DNA of 26,331 nt, from contig JALMLS010000034.1 in the NCBI GenBank assembly GCA_038496445.1, positions 1 to 26,331 of the forward strand. The letters are read 5' to 3'. The stretch's first letter is position 1, and every line of letters begins with the position of its first letter. Below, one piece after another: positions 1 through 11,223 of this stretch. The stretch comes from Trichosphaerium sp. ATCC 40318 (Eukaryota > Discosea > Flabellinia > Trichosidae). Position numbers and translations under genes: made by a program. Below the pieces are notes generated by a model that worked only from the letters and a program-made list of their open reading frames with translations, searched no databases and was not told where the DNA came from.

Positions 1-48
1 CAACGGAGGACCTTGAAAAAGTAAATTACATTTTCTTTTTTAGCTTCA

Positions 49-3000
49 TCAGGTAAACTTTGTTTTTTTCTTCTCCTTTGCTTCCAGAACAGCCTACATA
101 ATAATGAGATATTAAAAAACAAAATAAGCGTATTAATACATCATCTAAGACTTTGGTTTTAGCTTTTTTTGCGTCTGCGGTTGAGCTGTCTTCATTCTCT
201 TCTTTTTTCCTTGAAGTGAAAATTAGTACAATGTGAAAGTGTAATTCTTACTCTTTGGTATCATCTGATGAATTTTCGTCTTCCATATCAAGAGGTGGAG
301 CAAAATCGACTTTGACATCTACATCTGTAATACGAACAGCACGAGCAGGTACACATTCTAAGACATCAAACTTGATTATTTGCCCTGCAAATTCAGCATC
401 AAAAACATCTCCAACAGTCAATGCAACAAATTTCGGTAGAATGCTCTCAAGCCATGCTACAACAGGTCAGAAGCTAGATATCTTTATAATATAGCACCTT
501 TTGGATCCGGCACTTTAAGGAACTGTTTAGAGTGCGGTTGTAGCTTCAAGAATTCGGCACGAGGTAAGTTGACTTTTCGTACTTGTACCTTTTTGAATTT
601 AATGGCTAAGCTGTTTAATGGTAAATCTTATGTACGTACTATATCTCCTGGGTTTATAACAAGGCGCTCCATTAACCAAAGGGGTATACCAACTTCTCCA
701 TCTGGTGCTGTAAACTGTGTGACACCACAAAATGTCCTTTTTGTCTTTAAAGTCGAAAGTTCAAAAATCTTATAGTTGTTAGAAGAAAGCAGTATTATAT
801 CTTATGTACCATCGGTCCTGAAGCATCTTTGTCAACACCTGTAGCTCCGTATCCCCCTTTAGTAGAGCTCGAACTACCGATTGATGGAGCTCCAAAGCGG
901 TGGTGCATTGGTAGCGTCTTCATCTTTCCAGCTAAAGCTTCTATTGCTTTGGTAGGCAGTATAATCTTTCCTGCTTTATCAGCATCTTTCCCGCCAATTG
1001 ATATAGCCGGTACAGCTTTATACCTCTCCCAAAAAGAACTTACTGTTGCAATTTGGTCATGGCCAGTAGCATTCATATCCACACGAATACCTCGCTGTAA
1101 CGTCTATTAGCTTGTAATAAACGAACAGAAAGTATTTTAGGATGTTGCTTTTTGAAATTACTAGTGTAAGTGTACCTTTGATATTGATGCTCGAATATCA
1201 CTCAGTAGATCTTTCATGGTTGTTGTTGGTTCCCAGCTAGATATTTGTGACTTTTCAATTTCCATTGATACTGAGAGTGGGTGATTTTCTTCGAAAGGTA
1301 CAGAGGACGATGATGTGGAAAGCGCAGGTACACCCATGTCAAATGCGTTTGTATTTGATACCTTGCATACAGGCTGAACTATTCTAAATTGAGGTGGGGC
1401 GTCAGGAAAGTCCCTTGAGATACGTTAGGAACCACCAATTAACAAAATAAGAGCACCTTGGGAATTTGGCCTACAAGAAAAGTTAACATGATACTTTTTT
1501 TTCTTTTTTTTTTGTTTGTTTAGTACCTCAAAAACAATTGCAGTCTTCTCCCATGACGCTCCTTTTTTATCTGAAAAAAATGTTTCTGTAGCTGTAAATC
1601 CATTCTTGTTATAATATGTTGCTAGATCTATGCCCAAAGTCGATAAAGTGTCAAAACCAAAAAGAGCAATCGCCCACTTGTAAAAAAAAGAAGTAAGAAA
1701 GATAGAAATACAGCTTCCTCTAAATACTTTGCCAATAGCTTAAATATATCTACGTACATGGTATATATCGCCTTCTATTGGGCATACGTAAAATCCAAGC
1801 TTATCTGTGTCTGCGTCATCAAATGATTTGATCTCTTTTAACAGCCTTTCGAACGCCTGAACAAAAAAGTACTGTTAGCACAAGTTGTATCTGTAGTTCT
1901 CATTGTACTGCTTCTCTACCAATCTTTGGAGTGTAATGGGCGTGTTTATCTTCACTGTTTGTCTCTGGCCGGCCTCTAAAAGGTAAATTAGCAAAATCAA
2001 GCTAACAGGCACAAAATCAGAGAAATGGTATTAAGACGAACCTAGATTTAGGTATATACTTAGCAAGTTCATCTGGAGGAGATCCACCTCCAAGAATCTC
2101 GTCTTTTACTAATAACATAGCATTAAAAGTTCCTTCTAACTCTACAAGATAATGGTTAGAACGCAATAAAAGAATACAGGAACAACATTGGTTTTTCTTA
2201 TCAATGTTGCTTGTACCTCGTTTATTTTTGACTCGCCACATCCATTCTTCAATTTCGTATGGCTTGAATCCATCACGTTTAAGAAAAGCTTCTAAGGGAG
2301 AAAGCGTGTTACAGGGTCGAAGAAACAAGCTGTTATTTTATAAGTTTAAAGCGCACCTATTGCGGGTGCAACTGTTTCTGTCCATTCCGTTTGAGATGGG
2401 TTTACCTAAGAGATATATAAGTATTAACAAGATAACGTTGTCATACCCAAGTTTCATCAACAGCTAGATCGCCTTTGTCTCCTTGTCCGGCTGGGGGTGT
2501 ATAACAAGTCACCTGGTGGATGTGAGTTGGATTTCAGTTTACAATACGCGTCATGCTATACAACATACAGGCTCAACAGGTGGTTTGGGAATCTCAGGAG
2601 GTGGCATGGGTGGGTTTTTACTCTTGTTGGAGTGATAGCGAAAGCATATCAAATTGAATACTTCTGACACTGTTGCTGGGTTTCCTAGTAACCTACGTTC
2701 CTGTATGACACTATTTGTGTCTGTTATATGATCTTGAAGTGACACGTCTTTGGATTGAAGCATCTAGAATTCAAGTAAATTTCGAAACAAACAAGACAAG
2801 TCAAGCGAGACATTTTGAGAGTTTTTTTTAGCTTTTTCTGTTTACCACTGGTGTTGTCCATGTCTCATCAAAGATCATTTGAAATTCTCTTGCAGGGTAT
2901 CTGTCTAAGGAACAGTATACTGTAAAATTCTGAATGAAAGATTTTGGTTAAATTGAGAAACGTTTCAAATAAAAGAAAAAGCATGTCAAATGTACTTCTT

Positions 3001-3743
3001 CGTTTAGCTCTTTGAAGACTACTTTCGCGTAGGCATTGTCTCCAATCCACTTATAAATATCTGAGCGAAGCGCTGTAAGCAGAGGATTGTCTATTCATAG
3101 TTAGGAGTAGTTATAGCTCCGTCGTGCCTGTGGTTATCGAGGCTGTATTTGACGGCGTAGGGAGCGAATATGACGGTATTGAGGGCTCTTTTGACTATTT
3201 ACAAAGTAAGTTGAATTACAGTTATCTGACGTGCCGTAAATAGCGCAGAATATGCGTTTGACAATACTTTGAGAAGGTCTGCCGTTTGACATTGTTGTGT
3301 TTGTAAATGTCTATTAACGCGTGTAATCCATTCACTCAAGCCTTGAGAATCCGAACATACAAACTACAGCTTATAAATAAGCAAACAGTAATAAATTGTA
3401 CCATAGGTTGCCAACTTTGATCGCATAGCACTTGAAACGGCTTATCCTCTACAGTGAGCAATACTGTATAACTTGTACTATCCACTGTGATTAAATCGTA
3501 CTGCTTGTTTTCGGAACACCAAGCATTGAATGCTTCGTGTACTTTTTCCATCCTCTAATCCCGTTTTACGCTAGCACAAGACCAATGCTTCAAATCGGTC
3601 TCAAAAAGTAAGCATTCATTGAACAGGAGCTCCTGTTGCACTGTATCACGTAGGATTTTGTGGTTTTTGACGACTGTGTTGTAGTTTTGTTTCTTTAGAG
3701 TGCAACAGATGATGTCCATTACGCCAACTGTATTTATATTCAT
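49..3743 (-). CDS. RWD-like repeats + inactive E2 (UBC) domain + UFD1 domain fusion protein
   Basis: Multi-exon gene, roughly 850-900 aa. Two RWD-like repeats are encoded at about 3551-2590, a proline-rich linker at about 2630-2560, a UBC domain at about 1890-1140 and a UFD1 domain at about 1130-250, then an acidic/lysine-rich tail to TGA at 49. UBC signs: helix 1 AFERLLKEIKSF, then KFPRDFPDAPPQFRIV, then SSWEPTTTMKDLLSDI. The catalytic-Cys position (SICLDI in E2s) reads SVSMEI, with Ser at 1266-1268, so this is an E2 variant, closest in layout to UBE2Q. UFD1 signs: GDIVQVRKVNLP, FLKLQPHSKQFLKV, FVALTVGDVFDAEFAG, VKVDFAPPLD. UFD1 works with NPL4 and p97/Cdc48 to bind ubiquitinated clients. 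Introns of 40-60 nt join in phase (for example a 51-nt GTACGT intron after GDI). The start is uncertain: 3743, or ATG 3551 if the 30-nt GTCTTG intron is false. The intron near 3240-3090 is also unresolved. Confidence 0.8.
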
Positions 3744-3804
3744 TACATACGTAAGTACAAGCTGCGTGATTTCTCGTTTATTTTTTTCTTTTTCTTTTTG
3801 ATGG

Positions 3805-5939
3805 CTAGAGAATGCCATCAACTATTGTTTCCAGCTCAACTCCTATCTTCAAGAAGTCTACAATTAATTTATTCCGATTCTTTGTTGTCATGAATTCAAA
3901 CAATCTATCGCTATCTGCATTAGGGAACATACACTCCCAGCCGTTCCTTAACGCAAAATAAGTCAAAAAACCAGCAAGCAACAAGTAAACATGACGATCT
4001 CTACGTACATGCGTAATCGCTCAAACTGCGTATCTAGGATTGCACTAATATCACCTACACTGAGCTGATGTACAGGGAAACTGAAATCTTCAGGATTCTT
4101 ATTTCCTGCTTCAACATCCTCTTTTCTATCAAAAAAGAAATGAGCTTTATCTCAGCAACCTTAGTTACTGCTACGTACATTTTTATGATCTTTTCGTGTA
4201 CTCTCTTTGTTGCCTTGTAGAGTTTTGGTAATTCTTTTCTTTCCACGTCTACTAGCTGTAATAGAGAACGTAACATATTGCGCTTAACCTTAGTTTCAAG
4301 AACAGTATGTGGTTCAAGGTTAGGAGCATGGTTTACCTTTGAAATTTAGTGTTAATTACAGTACTATCAGTGTGCGCTTACTTCTAGAAGCCAAGGCTTC
4401 ATATCTTCGTCCACTAATACATCAAAGCCTTTAGGCAGTTAAGATGACACTTAACTTAGTATACTACTAACCTAATAGCTCAAAGCCATTGCTGCGACGA
4501 GGTACTTGCTTTTGTACAAAAAAACTGACTTTCTTTTCTACAGCAAGCCAAGTCTTTGTCATAATGTCTATTAAACGAGTTAATGAGCTGTATACAGGGT
4601 ATTTTAACACCAAGTAAAGACACTCTACGTGCACAATAAACGAACCTTTAATCTCGTTCCAAAGCTTATCTACGTCATGTCCTTGGCTCTTTAAGCGTTT
4701 CCATATGTACAAGATGTCACTGCACAGCAAATGTAAGTACAAGGCATAAACCAAACATTTTGATTTTACCATCGAAGTCCGTCATGGTCAACATCATCCG
4801 AGACTTTTTCATTGAAAGATTCCTCATTGAATTTATTCACATCAACGTTTGTGAGATGAATGTAAAGCTTGAGTGCCGTGGTAAATAATTAACGTAAAAT
4901 AGAAGCAAATAATACCTTGTCAAAGGACTCCAAGTCGACAGTGTAGCTGCACAAAGGCGTCAATCATAGATACGAAGTTGTATTTTTTTCAATGTCAACA
5001 AAATAAGTGTTGAGGATTTTTGGCACTTACCGCTCAGAACAAATACGAGTGAGACCATTTGGAAATACGTATAAGCGTAATGGATCAAAAGATGTTACTA
5101 CAACGTAAATTCTGAACGTTATCTTGTAACCATCAAGCAGTATTGGATTAAGAATGTATCTGTTAAAAAGATTATTGCTACATTCCAAATAAAACTGTCT
5201 TCTTCGCACTTCTGGGCAACTGGAGTCATTTTTTGAATGTACTCGCTATTGACATCTACTTGAGAAATATCTGTAATACACTTAATGCCCGTACCCTATA
5301 CCACAGTGAGCATAGGTTTGTTCGAAAGTAAAACAATAATTTTCAAAATAAAATTCAATAATTCTTGTTTGGAACATTACCATTGCATATCTTGATGGCT
5401 TGAGAATATAAGGTAGAGGGCCACCGTGCTCCTCATACATTTTTTTAAAATCATCGAACTCGTCTGGGAGGTAATAACCTTGAGGCCAAAAATCATAGTG
5501 CTATAAACGATCAGAGACTTTTTTTGAGCTTGGTAATACCTCAGCTCCTTTTAGCTTTTTGATTGCGACCATGTTTTTATGTAGCAAATGCTTTATGCAT
5601 AATTCTGGCATAGCAGGTAAGAAGTTAGCCTTTTGATGCGGTTTAAGGCTTTTTAGTTCTTCTGATGTCATTTTCATAGTCCAAAACAAATCGCATATTT
5701 CTAAGCGTTGCATTTAGCGTCACCAACGCTAGATTGAGCGTGTACCGGTAGGCGCTGTACGTGGTACCCATTTAAACCCTAAACGCTCTAATTCCTCTCT
5801 CACAATACGTGGGCCTCCAGCTGGATACCTTTTGAGTGTTGGTACGAAAAACAACTATTTTTGCGTACTTTCCGCGTGTCTTTACGATCAATGGCTTTTT
5901 ACCAACCGGTTCTTCAGCTTTTGGGGTAGTCTCAGCCAT
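3805..5939 (-). CDS. Tubulin-tyrosine-ligase-like (TTLL) polyglutamylase/ligase
   Basis: TTLL enzymes ligate amino acids, usually glutamate, to tubulin tails using ATP and act on cilia, spindle or cytoskeletal microtubules. The spliced product is about 475 aa with about 13 introns of 40-60 nt. Family motifs in order: YPAGGPRIVREELERLGFKW, SLKPHQKANFLPAMPEL, YDFWPQGYYLP, PLPYILKPS, KYILNPILLDGYKITFRIYV, TSFDPLRLYVFPNGLTR, YIHLTNVDVNK, SNGFELLGFDVLVD and PWLLEVNHAP, which holds the Mg/ATP-binding Glu and Asn of the ATP-grasp fold. The ATG at 5939 opens a short basic N-terminus; the stop is TAG at 3805-3807. Joins checked include a 45-nt GTACAC intron at about 5760 and a GTTCGT intron at about 4650, which restores IKDIMTKTWLAVEKK. 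After the catalytic core there is a C-terminal extension of about 90 aa. The KPHQKxNxxPGM-like block resembles polyglutamylases more than tyrosine ligase, but substrate cannot be read from sequence. Confidence 0.93.
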
Positions 5940-6275
5940 TTTGCAATACGCAAACGCGTAGTCAAACTATCTTCTTTTCTGACCCGAAAGAAACTACGCA
6001 AACGTTATTTCCCACCATCGAATATAAATATGGTAATGTAACTGGATCAAGTACTAATCTAGGGTATTACAAAATATAACGAGTTTTCTGTAAAGATTAA
6101 AAACGTGATTTTTACGTTATTTTACAATATGTGCAAAGCTCTTATCAGGGTACTTTTGAGTTACATTGGTGTTAGCTGTATGGTACATAAATAAGAGTAA
6201 CTCCACCAGATGAGCCATCCCACAATTTTTTTTTACTTGCAAGTTCACTGTTTAAAAATCGGTTGATGCTCAAAT

Positions 6276-6676
6276 TCAATGGAGGTGCACCAGTAACAGT
6301 GTTTCATCGATGAAACTCATTCTAAACAAACAAATCCCAACAACCCCCAACAACCCCCAAAGCTAAAAACAAAACTTACTTCGACCGCCTCGTGTGGTAT
6401 TGGCAAAGGAATGCTTGAAAAGTAATCAAGTACCGGCGCCTATTGTATCGGACTGACAACACCAGCAGTCTGTACAATCAGTAACACTGTGCACAATCAC
6501 CTTCTTTTTGTATTCTTCCACAGCACACACGTAGAGAAATTGCGAAGCTTCAAGACAGCATTAGAAAGGCGTCGTTGTGTCCAATTTTCCTCTTTTTTTC
6601 TGACAGTATCCACGACAAGAAAACTAATAACCAACACGTAATGTATGGTCACCGGTACGAAGCTCCCACACTACCA
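6276..6676 (-). other. Unresolved minus-strand exons between divergent genes
   Basis: Three minus-strand blocks are bounded by good splice signals: a GTGATT...ACAATAG intron (about 58 nt) and a GTAAGT...TTTAG intron. Two reading frames stay open across the same joins. One reads ENWTQRRLSNAVLKLRNFS, then RYLITFQAFLCQYHTRRS, then MSFIDETLLLVHLH and stops at 6276. The other reads ASQFLYVCAVEEYKKK, then APVLDYFSSIPLPIPHEAVE, and stops soon after; past that stop the same frame is open for another 40 codons to about 6180. I recognise neither and see no clear ATG. It could be a short gene, a decayed gene, or the 5' region of the TTLL gene. Confidence 0.3.
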
Positions 6677-6753
6677 CTAACGCGCAATTCTGTCACACGA
6701 ACAAATCAATGTGTCAGTTTGATAGGTGACTTAGGACGTATTAAGTTTTATTG

Positions 6754-7955
6754 ATGGAGATTTACTCAACCAAAATGTGGTGCGCCAGGCTTGCCTTGGC
6801 GGTGCTCGTTGCTTCTCTTTGTACCATGGTACTCGCTAGTCCAACCATCATGCTGGAATTCAGACAGCGCAGCCTACAAAAATTCTCTCAACACCGTTAT
6901 GAGTATACCAACACCTTGGTAAGTTGTCGGTAAATAGAAAATTACAAATGTAAAATTATAACTCGTTACTATCGTTTATGGCTTTATTAAACATACAACA
7001 GTCGTAACAATGACATGCCCTAATTTAACAAATTTAGAGGGAACTAGATCCGTCAACAACTGCCATTCTACTGACAGACATTTGGAATAAGCATTGGTGT
7101 ACAGGGATCTCAGAAAGAACCGCTCCTTTGGCTGTTAAAGCGAACGCTACAATCGCCGCTGCTCGTCAGTTAGGTACGCAATTAACGGAAGGTTATAAAA
7201 CGGCAGTTCACCATCAAGCCTCGCTAGATTTTCCATCAACTTTTTTACATCCTTACAAAACAATTAAAACACTTCGTAGGTATGCATATCATACATAGTC
7301 CAGCGTCAGTAGTAGAATATTACCAGGATACATTCATCAGATACCGTACACTTAAACTGTCTTCCAGTAACGCTACTTGCTCTCCACCAGCTAAATCAGA
7401 GTGCGTTCTTTGTAGAGATTTGAGAAAAAGATGGTATACTAATGCCAATATACGCGTAGATGGAATCCTCCTGGCTCTCCTTTCCCAAGCTTGCCAAGCG
7501 CTTGTGATACAGGCCAAACACACAACTACGTGGCATGGTATAGAGAGAACGAGCTTGTCCATATTGACGAGGAGTACGACTACCTAGTAGACGCAAACAA
7601 TGAACAAGAAGTATATTGTGTATTCAACAATCTCGGCATTAAAACAATACTGTATTTGGGAGCTGCTTCTAATATGTGTATTGAAACACGTGCTGATGGT
7701 ATGTACAACACAAGAAGATGGGAATACGATACAGCATTGGTACGGTTCAAAGAAGGACTTTTTTTTTTCACTTTTCGATCACCGACTCATGTTTTTTAGT
7801 TTCGTGATGTTACAGACTGCGCTTACTCCCCAGAAGATCCACCTTACTTGAATAAAGACGAAGTCTGTGAAATTCAAAACAAGTTTATCGAAACGTTTAT
7901 TGGCACTTTGGGATCGCTTTCGTACTACGATATTATTGCACCAAATGTAGTTTGA
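6754..7955 (+). CDS. Secreted isochorismatase-family cysteine hydrolase
   Basis: Isochorismatase-like hydrolases (nicotinamidase relatives) cleave amide or vinyl-ether bonds with an Asp-Lys-Cys triad. ATG 6754 opens a hydrophobic leader (CARLALAVLVASLCTMVLAS) typical of a signal peptide, so the enzyme should enter the secretory pathway. Exon 2 carries TAILLTDIWNKHWC (catalytic Asp), exon 3 GMHIIHSPASVVEYY, then VHIDEEYDYLVD and TILYLGAASNMCIE (catalytic Cys), and the last exon FRDVTDCAYSPEDPPYL, ending TGA 7955. The DxWxKHWC and xNMC blocks match a branch I know mainly from Planctomycetes and other bacteria. Introns: GTAAGT near 6920, GTACGC near 7175-7279, GTACGG near 7740-7800. The join between about 7350 and 7461 is ambiguous: exon WNPPGSPFPSLPSACDTG clearly starts after CGCGTAG, but the donor may be a weak GTCTTC or lie elsewhere. 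AATAAA follows the stop at 7959. Confidence 0.85.
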
Positions 7956-8189
7956 GCAAATAAAGCAAACAGCTTGGTTTTCAAGCCTTAGAATTACTTG
8001 AAGCTTGGCGTATACTATACTGTGTTATGTTTGAACGCGTGCGAGCTGTTTGGTTGGAGCGTTTAAGCCACGTCAAAAAAAATGACGCAATTACTTATTG
8101 TTCGTAAGGCGCATTAGCTACACCTGGAAGCGTTGAAAATCTGGTCTCTAAGCATACCGGTGTAGCGTTTACGCAATCTCCGAGGAAAA

Positions 8190-9262
8190 ATGATAGCTGC
8201 GGGTAATGAAGGGCAGTTTAAAATTAAAGTAGGCATTGTAGGAGATTCCGGTGTTGGTAAGTAACATATTCAAGCAAGAATTCACCCTTTTCGCGCAGGA
8301 AAAACCTCGCTCCTCACTAAATACGTTGAAAATCAGCTACACCCTGTAAGACCGAACTTCAATCTTAGTTGCATGGAAAAAACAATACGCATTCGATCAG
8401 TTTCGATTACTTTTGCAGTGTGGGATATTGGTGGTAAGAAATCGCGCGAAGAAATGATGCCATTAGTAGTGCAAAAGGCTGTTGCTGTAATTTTTTTGGT
8501 TGACTTATCTCGCCCAGAGACGATTAAAAAGTACGTAAAACGCATTATTAATGCATTTTCTAACGCGTACAAACCCAGTGTGCGCTATTGGTACAGAAGA
8601 GTAAGGTCGGTCGAAAAAACATTTTTTCCTGTGTTGGTGGGCAACAAATGGGACTTATTTATGAAGCTACCGCTAAATAAGCGTATACAGATGGGCAACA
8701 AGGTATGTATAAATTATTTTTTGCCACAGACGGACTGCCAGCGTTCAAGTTCCAGAATGTTCGAAAAAAAAATTACCAAAACAAAAACTTTAACCTTTTA
8801 CAGTTCTAACATTTTATTTTTAGATTATAAAGTACAGCAGAGCCATGAAGGCACCGTTGGTATTCTCCTCATGTTCAATGGGCATCAATGTAAAGAAAAT
8901 TTTCAAAGTTATTCTAGTACGCGCATTTGGGCTTAAGAGTAACTTACCAAGTAACACAACGGATATTGGTACGTTATGGAATCATTTATATCTTTTTTTA
9001 AGCGCTAGGAAACACAGGAAAAAAAAACAAAAAAAAACGTTTTATGGAACCAAATCTGCTTTATTTTTTCCTCGCCTGTCTGATTTATTTTTTGCTAGAT
9101 GCACCATTGGTATCACATCCCAAAGCACCAAAGAATTACTTGGTGTACCCTGTTTTTAGTTTAAAGCACTTGTGTGTTGACTATGTGCGTAAAAATAGAA
9201 GGCTTTTCACATTTGACACATTGCCCCTTGAACTGCGTGAGTTGGTGTCAAGGGCTTACTAA
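8190..9262 (+). CDS. Spg1/Tem1-type small GTPase with C-terminal SOCS box
   Basis: Five exons (8190-8256, 8299-8530, 8579-8702, 8824-8968, 9099-9262) sum to 732 nt, 243 aa, fully in frame. The P-loop is GDSGVGKTSL, split by a GTAAGT intron; then MEKTIRIRSVSITFAVWDIGG (switch I/II; last residues carry WDIGG), FPVLVGNKWDLF (NKxD base recognition) and SRAMKAPLVFSSCSMGINV (G5 region). Switch II has GGK where Ras has GQ, and the order matches Spg1/Tem1, the GTPases that trigger septation or mitotic exit in fungi. The last exon adds YPVFSLKHLCVDYVRKNRRL then FDTLPLELRELVSRAY: SLxxxCxxxV fits the elongin-BC box and LPLExxxxV resembles a Cul5 box. No CAAX prenylation motif is present. AATAAA lies at 9304. 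GTPase identity is firm; the SOCS box is inferred from pattern. Confidence 0.9.
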
Positions 9263-9493
9263 GCCGCGCCATCAAACAAACAAAAAGAAAATACTAGATG
9301 TAAAATAAAACCTTGTACTATCTCTTTCTTGCCCTGAGTAAAAAACGGATATATCCGTTTTTTTGAAAATTGAAATTTAACAACACCAATTGCAAAAAAA
9401 TGGATGAAAGGTACCCTGATGTATAAACACATGCTGTTAGGCAGTGCTGACCTACAATTCAGTTGTGCACATAGTCATGATAGGAAAATTTTT
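9263..9493. other. Spacer: GTPase 3' end and left end of the piggyBac element
   Basis: No coding sequence is seen. It holds the AATAAA of the GTPase (9304-9309), the left terminal inverted repeat (9318-9367) and the sub-terminal region downstream of the transposase stop. Confidence 0.6.
9318..9367. repeat. Left terminal inverted repeat of the piggyBac element
   Basis: CTATCTCTTTCTT followed by a palindrome centred near 9349 (AAAAAACGGATATATCCG plus a T run). It pairs with 11400-11445 in inverted orientation over about 45 nt with a few mismatches and a short indel. Confidence 0.75.
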
Positions 9494-11223
9494 TTATTTG
9501 CAATGTTTTTTTGTATGAAACAACATAAAACATGGAGCAGCACACAGAGGCACATTACAGCTTTTACAATAATATTGTGTTTCTTTAGCCTTTTCTTTGG
9601 TTAATTTACACACAATGCACAATCTACGAGTGTTTTTGGAAGGAAAGTGGCGTTGTGCAGTTAGACGAGAATCAGGTAAACTTGTAGTAGTTTTATATTT
9701 TTTTTTTTTCAAACTGACTATTGGTGTGCTGTCTTCATCAGTATCAGACTCCGCAAATCTACACTGATTAATTGATCAACTAGTAAAGATGTGTACCTTT
9801 GTAGTAATTCATCAACTAGTGTTGTTTTAAAATCAGACAACTTGGTAGTATTCCGACGGCAACTTTTGTATAAAATGAATGAATTGATGATGGCAGCATC
9901 AATTATCCAAGCATACAAGCGCTTCCACCATTTAACACTTGGCCTGTAAACACTTACTTGCATGTATTGATCAAAAACATCTACTCCATTCATGTAGTTG
10001 TTGTAAGCATGGATACAATCAAGTTTAAGTTTTTGTCGTGTGCCTCCAATAACTTCTTCAAACTCGTATGATGCTGTTGTTAAAAAATAAAATGGGCGCT
10101 TGTCATAAAGACCAAGACCAACCATGAATGTTACATTATCTAATGGTTCAGCACTGTATAGAATAACTTCTCTTGCTTTTGCTTTGGCTTCTTTGCCTTT
10201 TTCTTTGGTACGATAAATCTCTTTTGGTACACCATAATTTTTCCTCCATGTACCTGTGCAATATTGTCCAATTTGATAGGCAGCTACTGCTAAACTAGGA
10301 CGCATATACAGATTATCCATAAAAATTTCATGACCGTGTTGTTTAAGCTGTGAAATAAGGTGATATGCTTTGTTTGCTGTTGGAGTCAACCCTTGAATAG
10401 ACACATGTGGTTCTTTGTTTAACAAAAAATTAACAAGGTACTTGGATTCAGAGTCTACCACGCATTTAATGTCAAAGCCGGAAGATACCTTTTTATGTTT
10501 GGTTCTTTTAATCAGCTTTGTTCTCCCTGCATATCCTGGAGTGGCTTCATCTAATGCCAGTTTTTCATGTGGTAGATAGTTGTTGATGCATTGATGTCTA
10601 AATGTATCAACAAGAGTTCTAATCTTTTGGTATGGATCAGCGTCACTAGTTCCAGTGGTAGGTAAATGTAAGCAACGTGCAATATCTTCATAGCGGTTTC
10701 GAATCATGATCTGTCTTAATTTTGGCATATCGTAACAAGTGTTTGTTTGCCATGCTTTTCTAGGACCCATCCTATGTGCACCAAGTATTATAGATGCTGC
10801 CAACCACCTCATTAGTTCTTTCAGTGTCAAGTCTAGTTGTACTCCTTTCTACTAGTGTTAGTGAAACTCCAAAGTTGCGTGTACCTTTTTTTTTGCATAA
10901 TTATTGGTGGCTACAACAATTTTTTTCCAATACCGCTCACTGACAAAACTCAAAAACATATCCAAAGGCTTCAATCCGGATGCTTTATCAATCAACACAT
11001 GGCTACGCTCTTCCCGACCTGGTTTTTTGTATTTGAACTTTTTTTCTTCTGAAATCTCCTAAAACTCCTTCAGTTACGTTTTTGTGCGTAGAAAGCGTTA
11101 TATAAGTACTTGATTTGTGTTTTCAAACTGTATTGGAATTTTCTCTGTTTCTTCTTCATCATCACTTGAACTAGCAAAGGAGGGGCCCGTAGTGTTACTG
11201 GAGGTGCTGTTTCCATGCTCCAT
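9494..11223 (-). CDS. piggyBac transposase, probable C-terminal frameshift
   Basis: Exon 1 (11223-11110) encodes an acidic Ser-rich start (SFASSSDDEEETEKIPIQF), exon 2 (11058-10885) follows, and exon 3 runs from 10848. Joins are in phase through GTACTT and GTACAC introns of 51 and 37 nt. The DDE domain carries LALDEATPGYAGR, EIFMDNLYMRP and NNYMNGVDVFDQY, giving the three catalytic Asp residues of piggyBac. The main frame stops at 9718. The Cys-rich C-terminal finger (CIVCKLTKEK...YYCKSCNVPLC...CF...H) lies in another frame at 9712-9494, and its upstream acidic part (AESDTDEDSTPI) overlaps the end of the main frame. No intron of normal size fits, so a one-base shift near 9750-9790 is likely. 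The core looks recent; the finger, which binds the transposon ends, would be lost without a frameshift. Confidence 0.88.

Noticed and set aside
550-564. GAATTCGGCACGAGG, identical to a widely used cDNA-library EcoRI adaptor
   Set aside because: On the minus strand it encodes the conserved UFD1 run LPRAEF in frame (VNLPRAEFLKLQPH), with unbroken homology on both sides, so it is chance rather than vector contamination.
829-1110. 93-codon plus-strand ORF
   Set aside because: Antisense shadow of the UFD1 N-terminal exon, which matches its family on the minus strand.
3552-3821. Possible separate minus-strand gene ending at TAG 3555, three bases before ATG 3551
   Set aside because: A separate 62-88-codon gene with a three-base gap is unlikely; the segment joins in phase to the next exon by a 30-nt intron, though this remains uncertain.
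6335-6359. CCCCCAACAA repeats resembling a telomere or G-quadruplex
   Set aside because: Only two units and three G-runs, inside a probable minus-strand intron; too short for either claim.
8333-8572. 79-codon minus-strand ORF
   Set aside because: Antisense to GTPase exon 2, whose plus-strand product matches the family.
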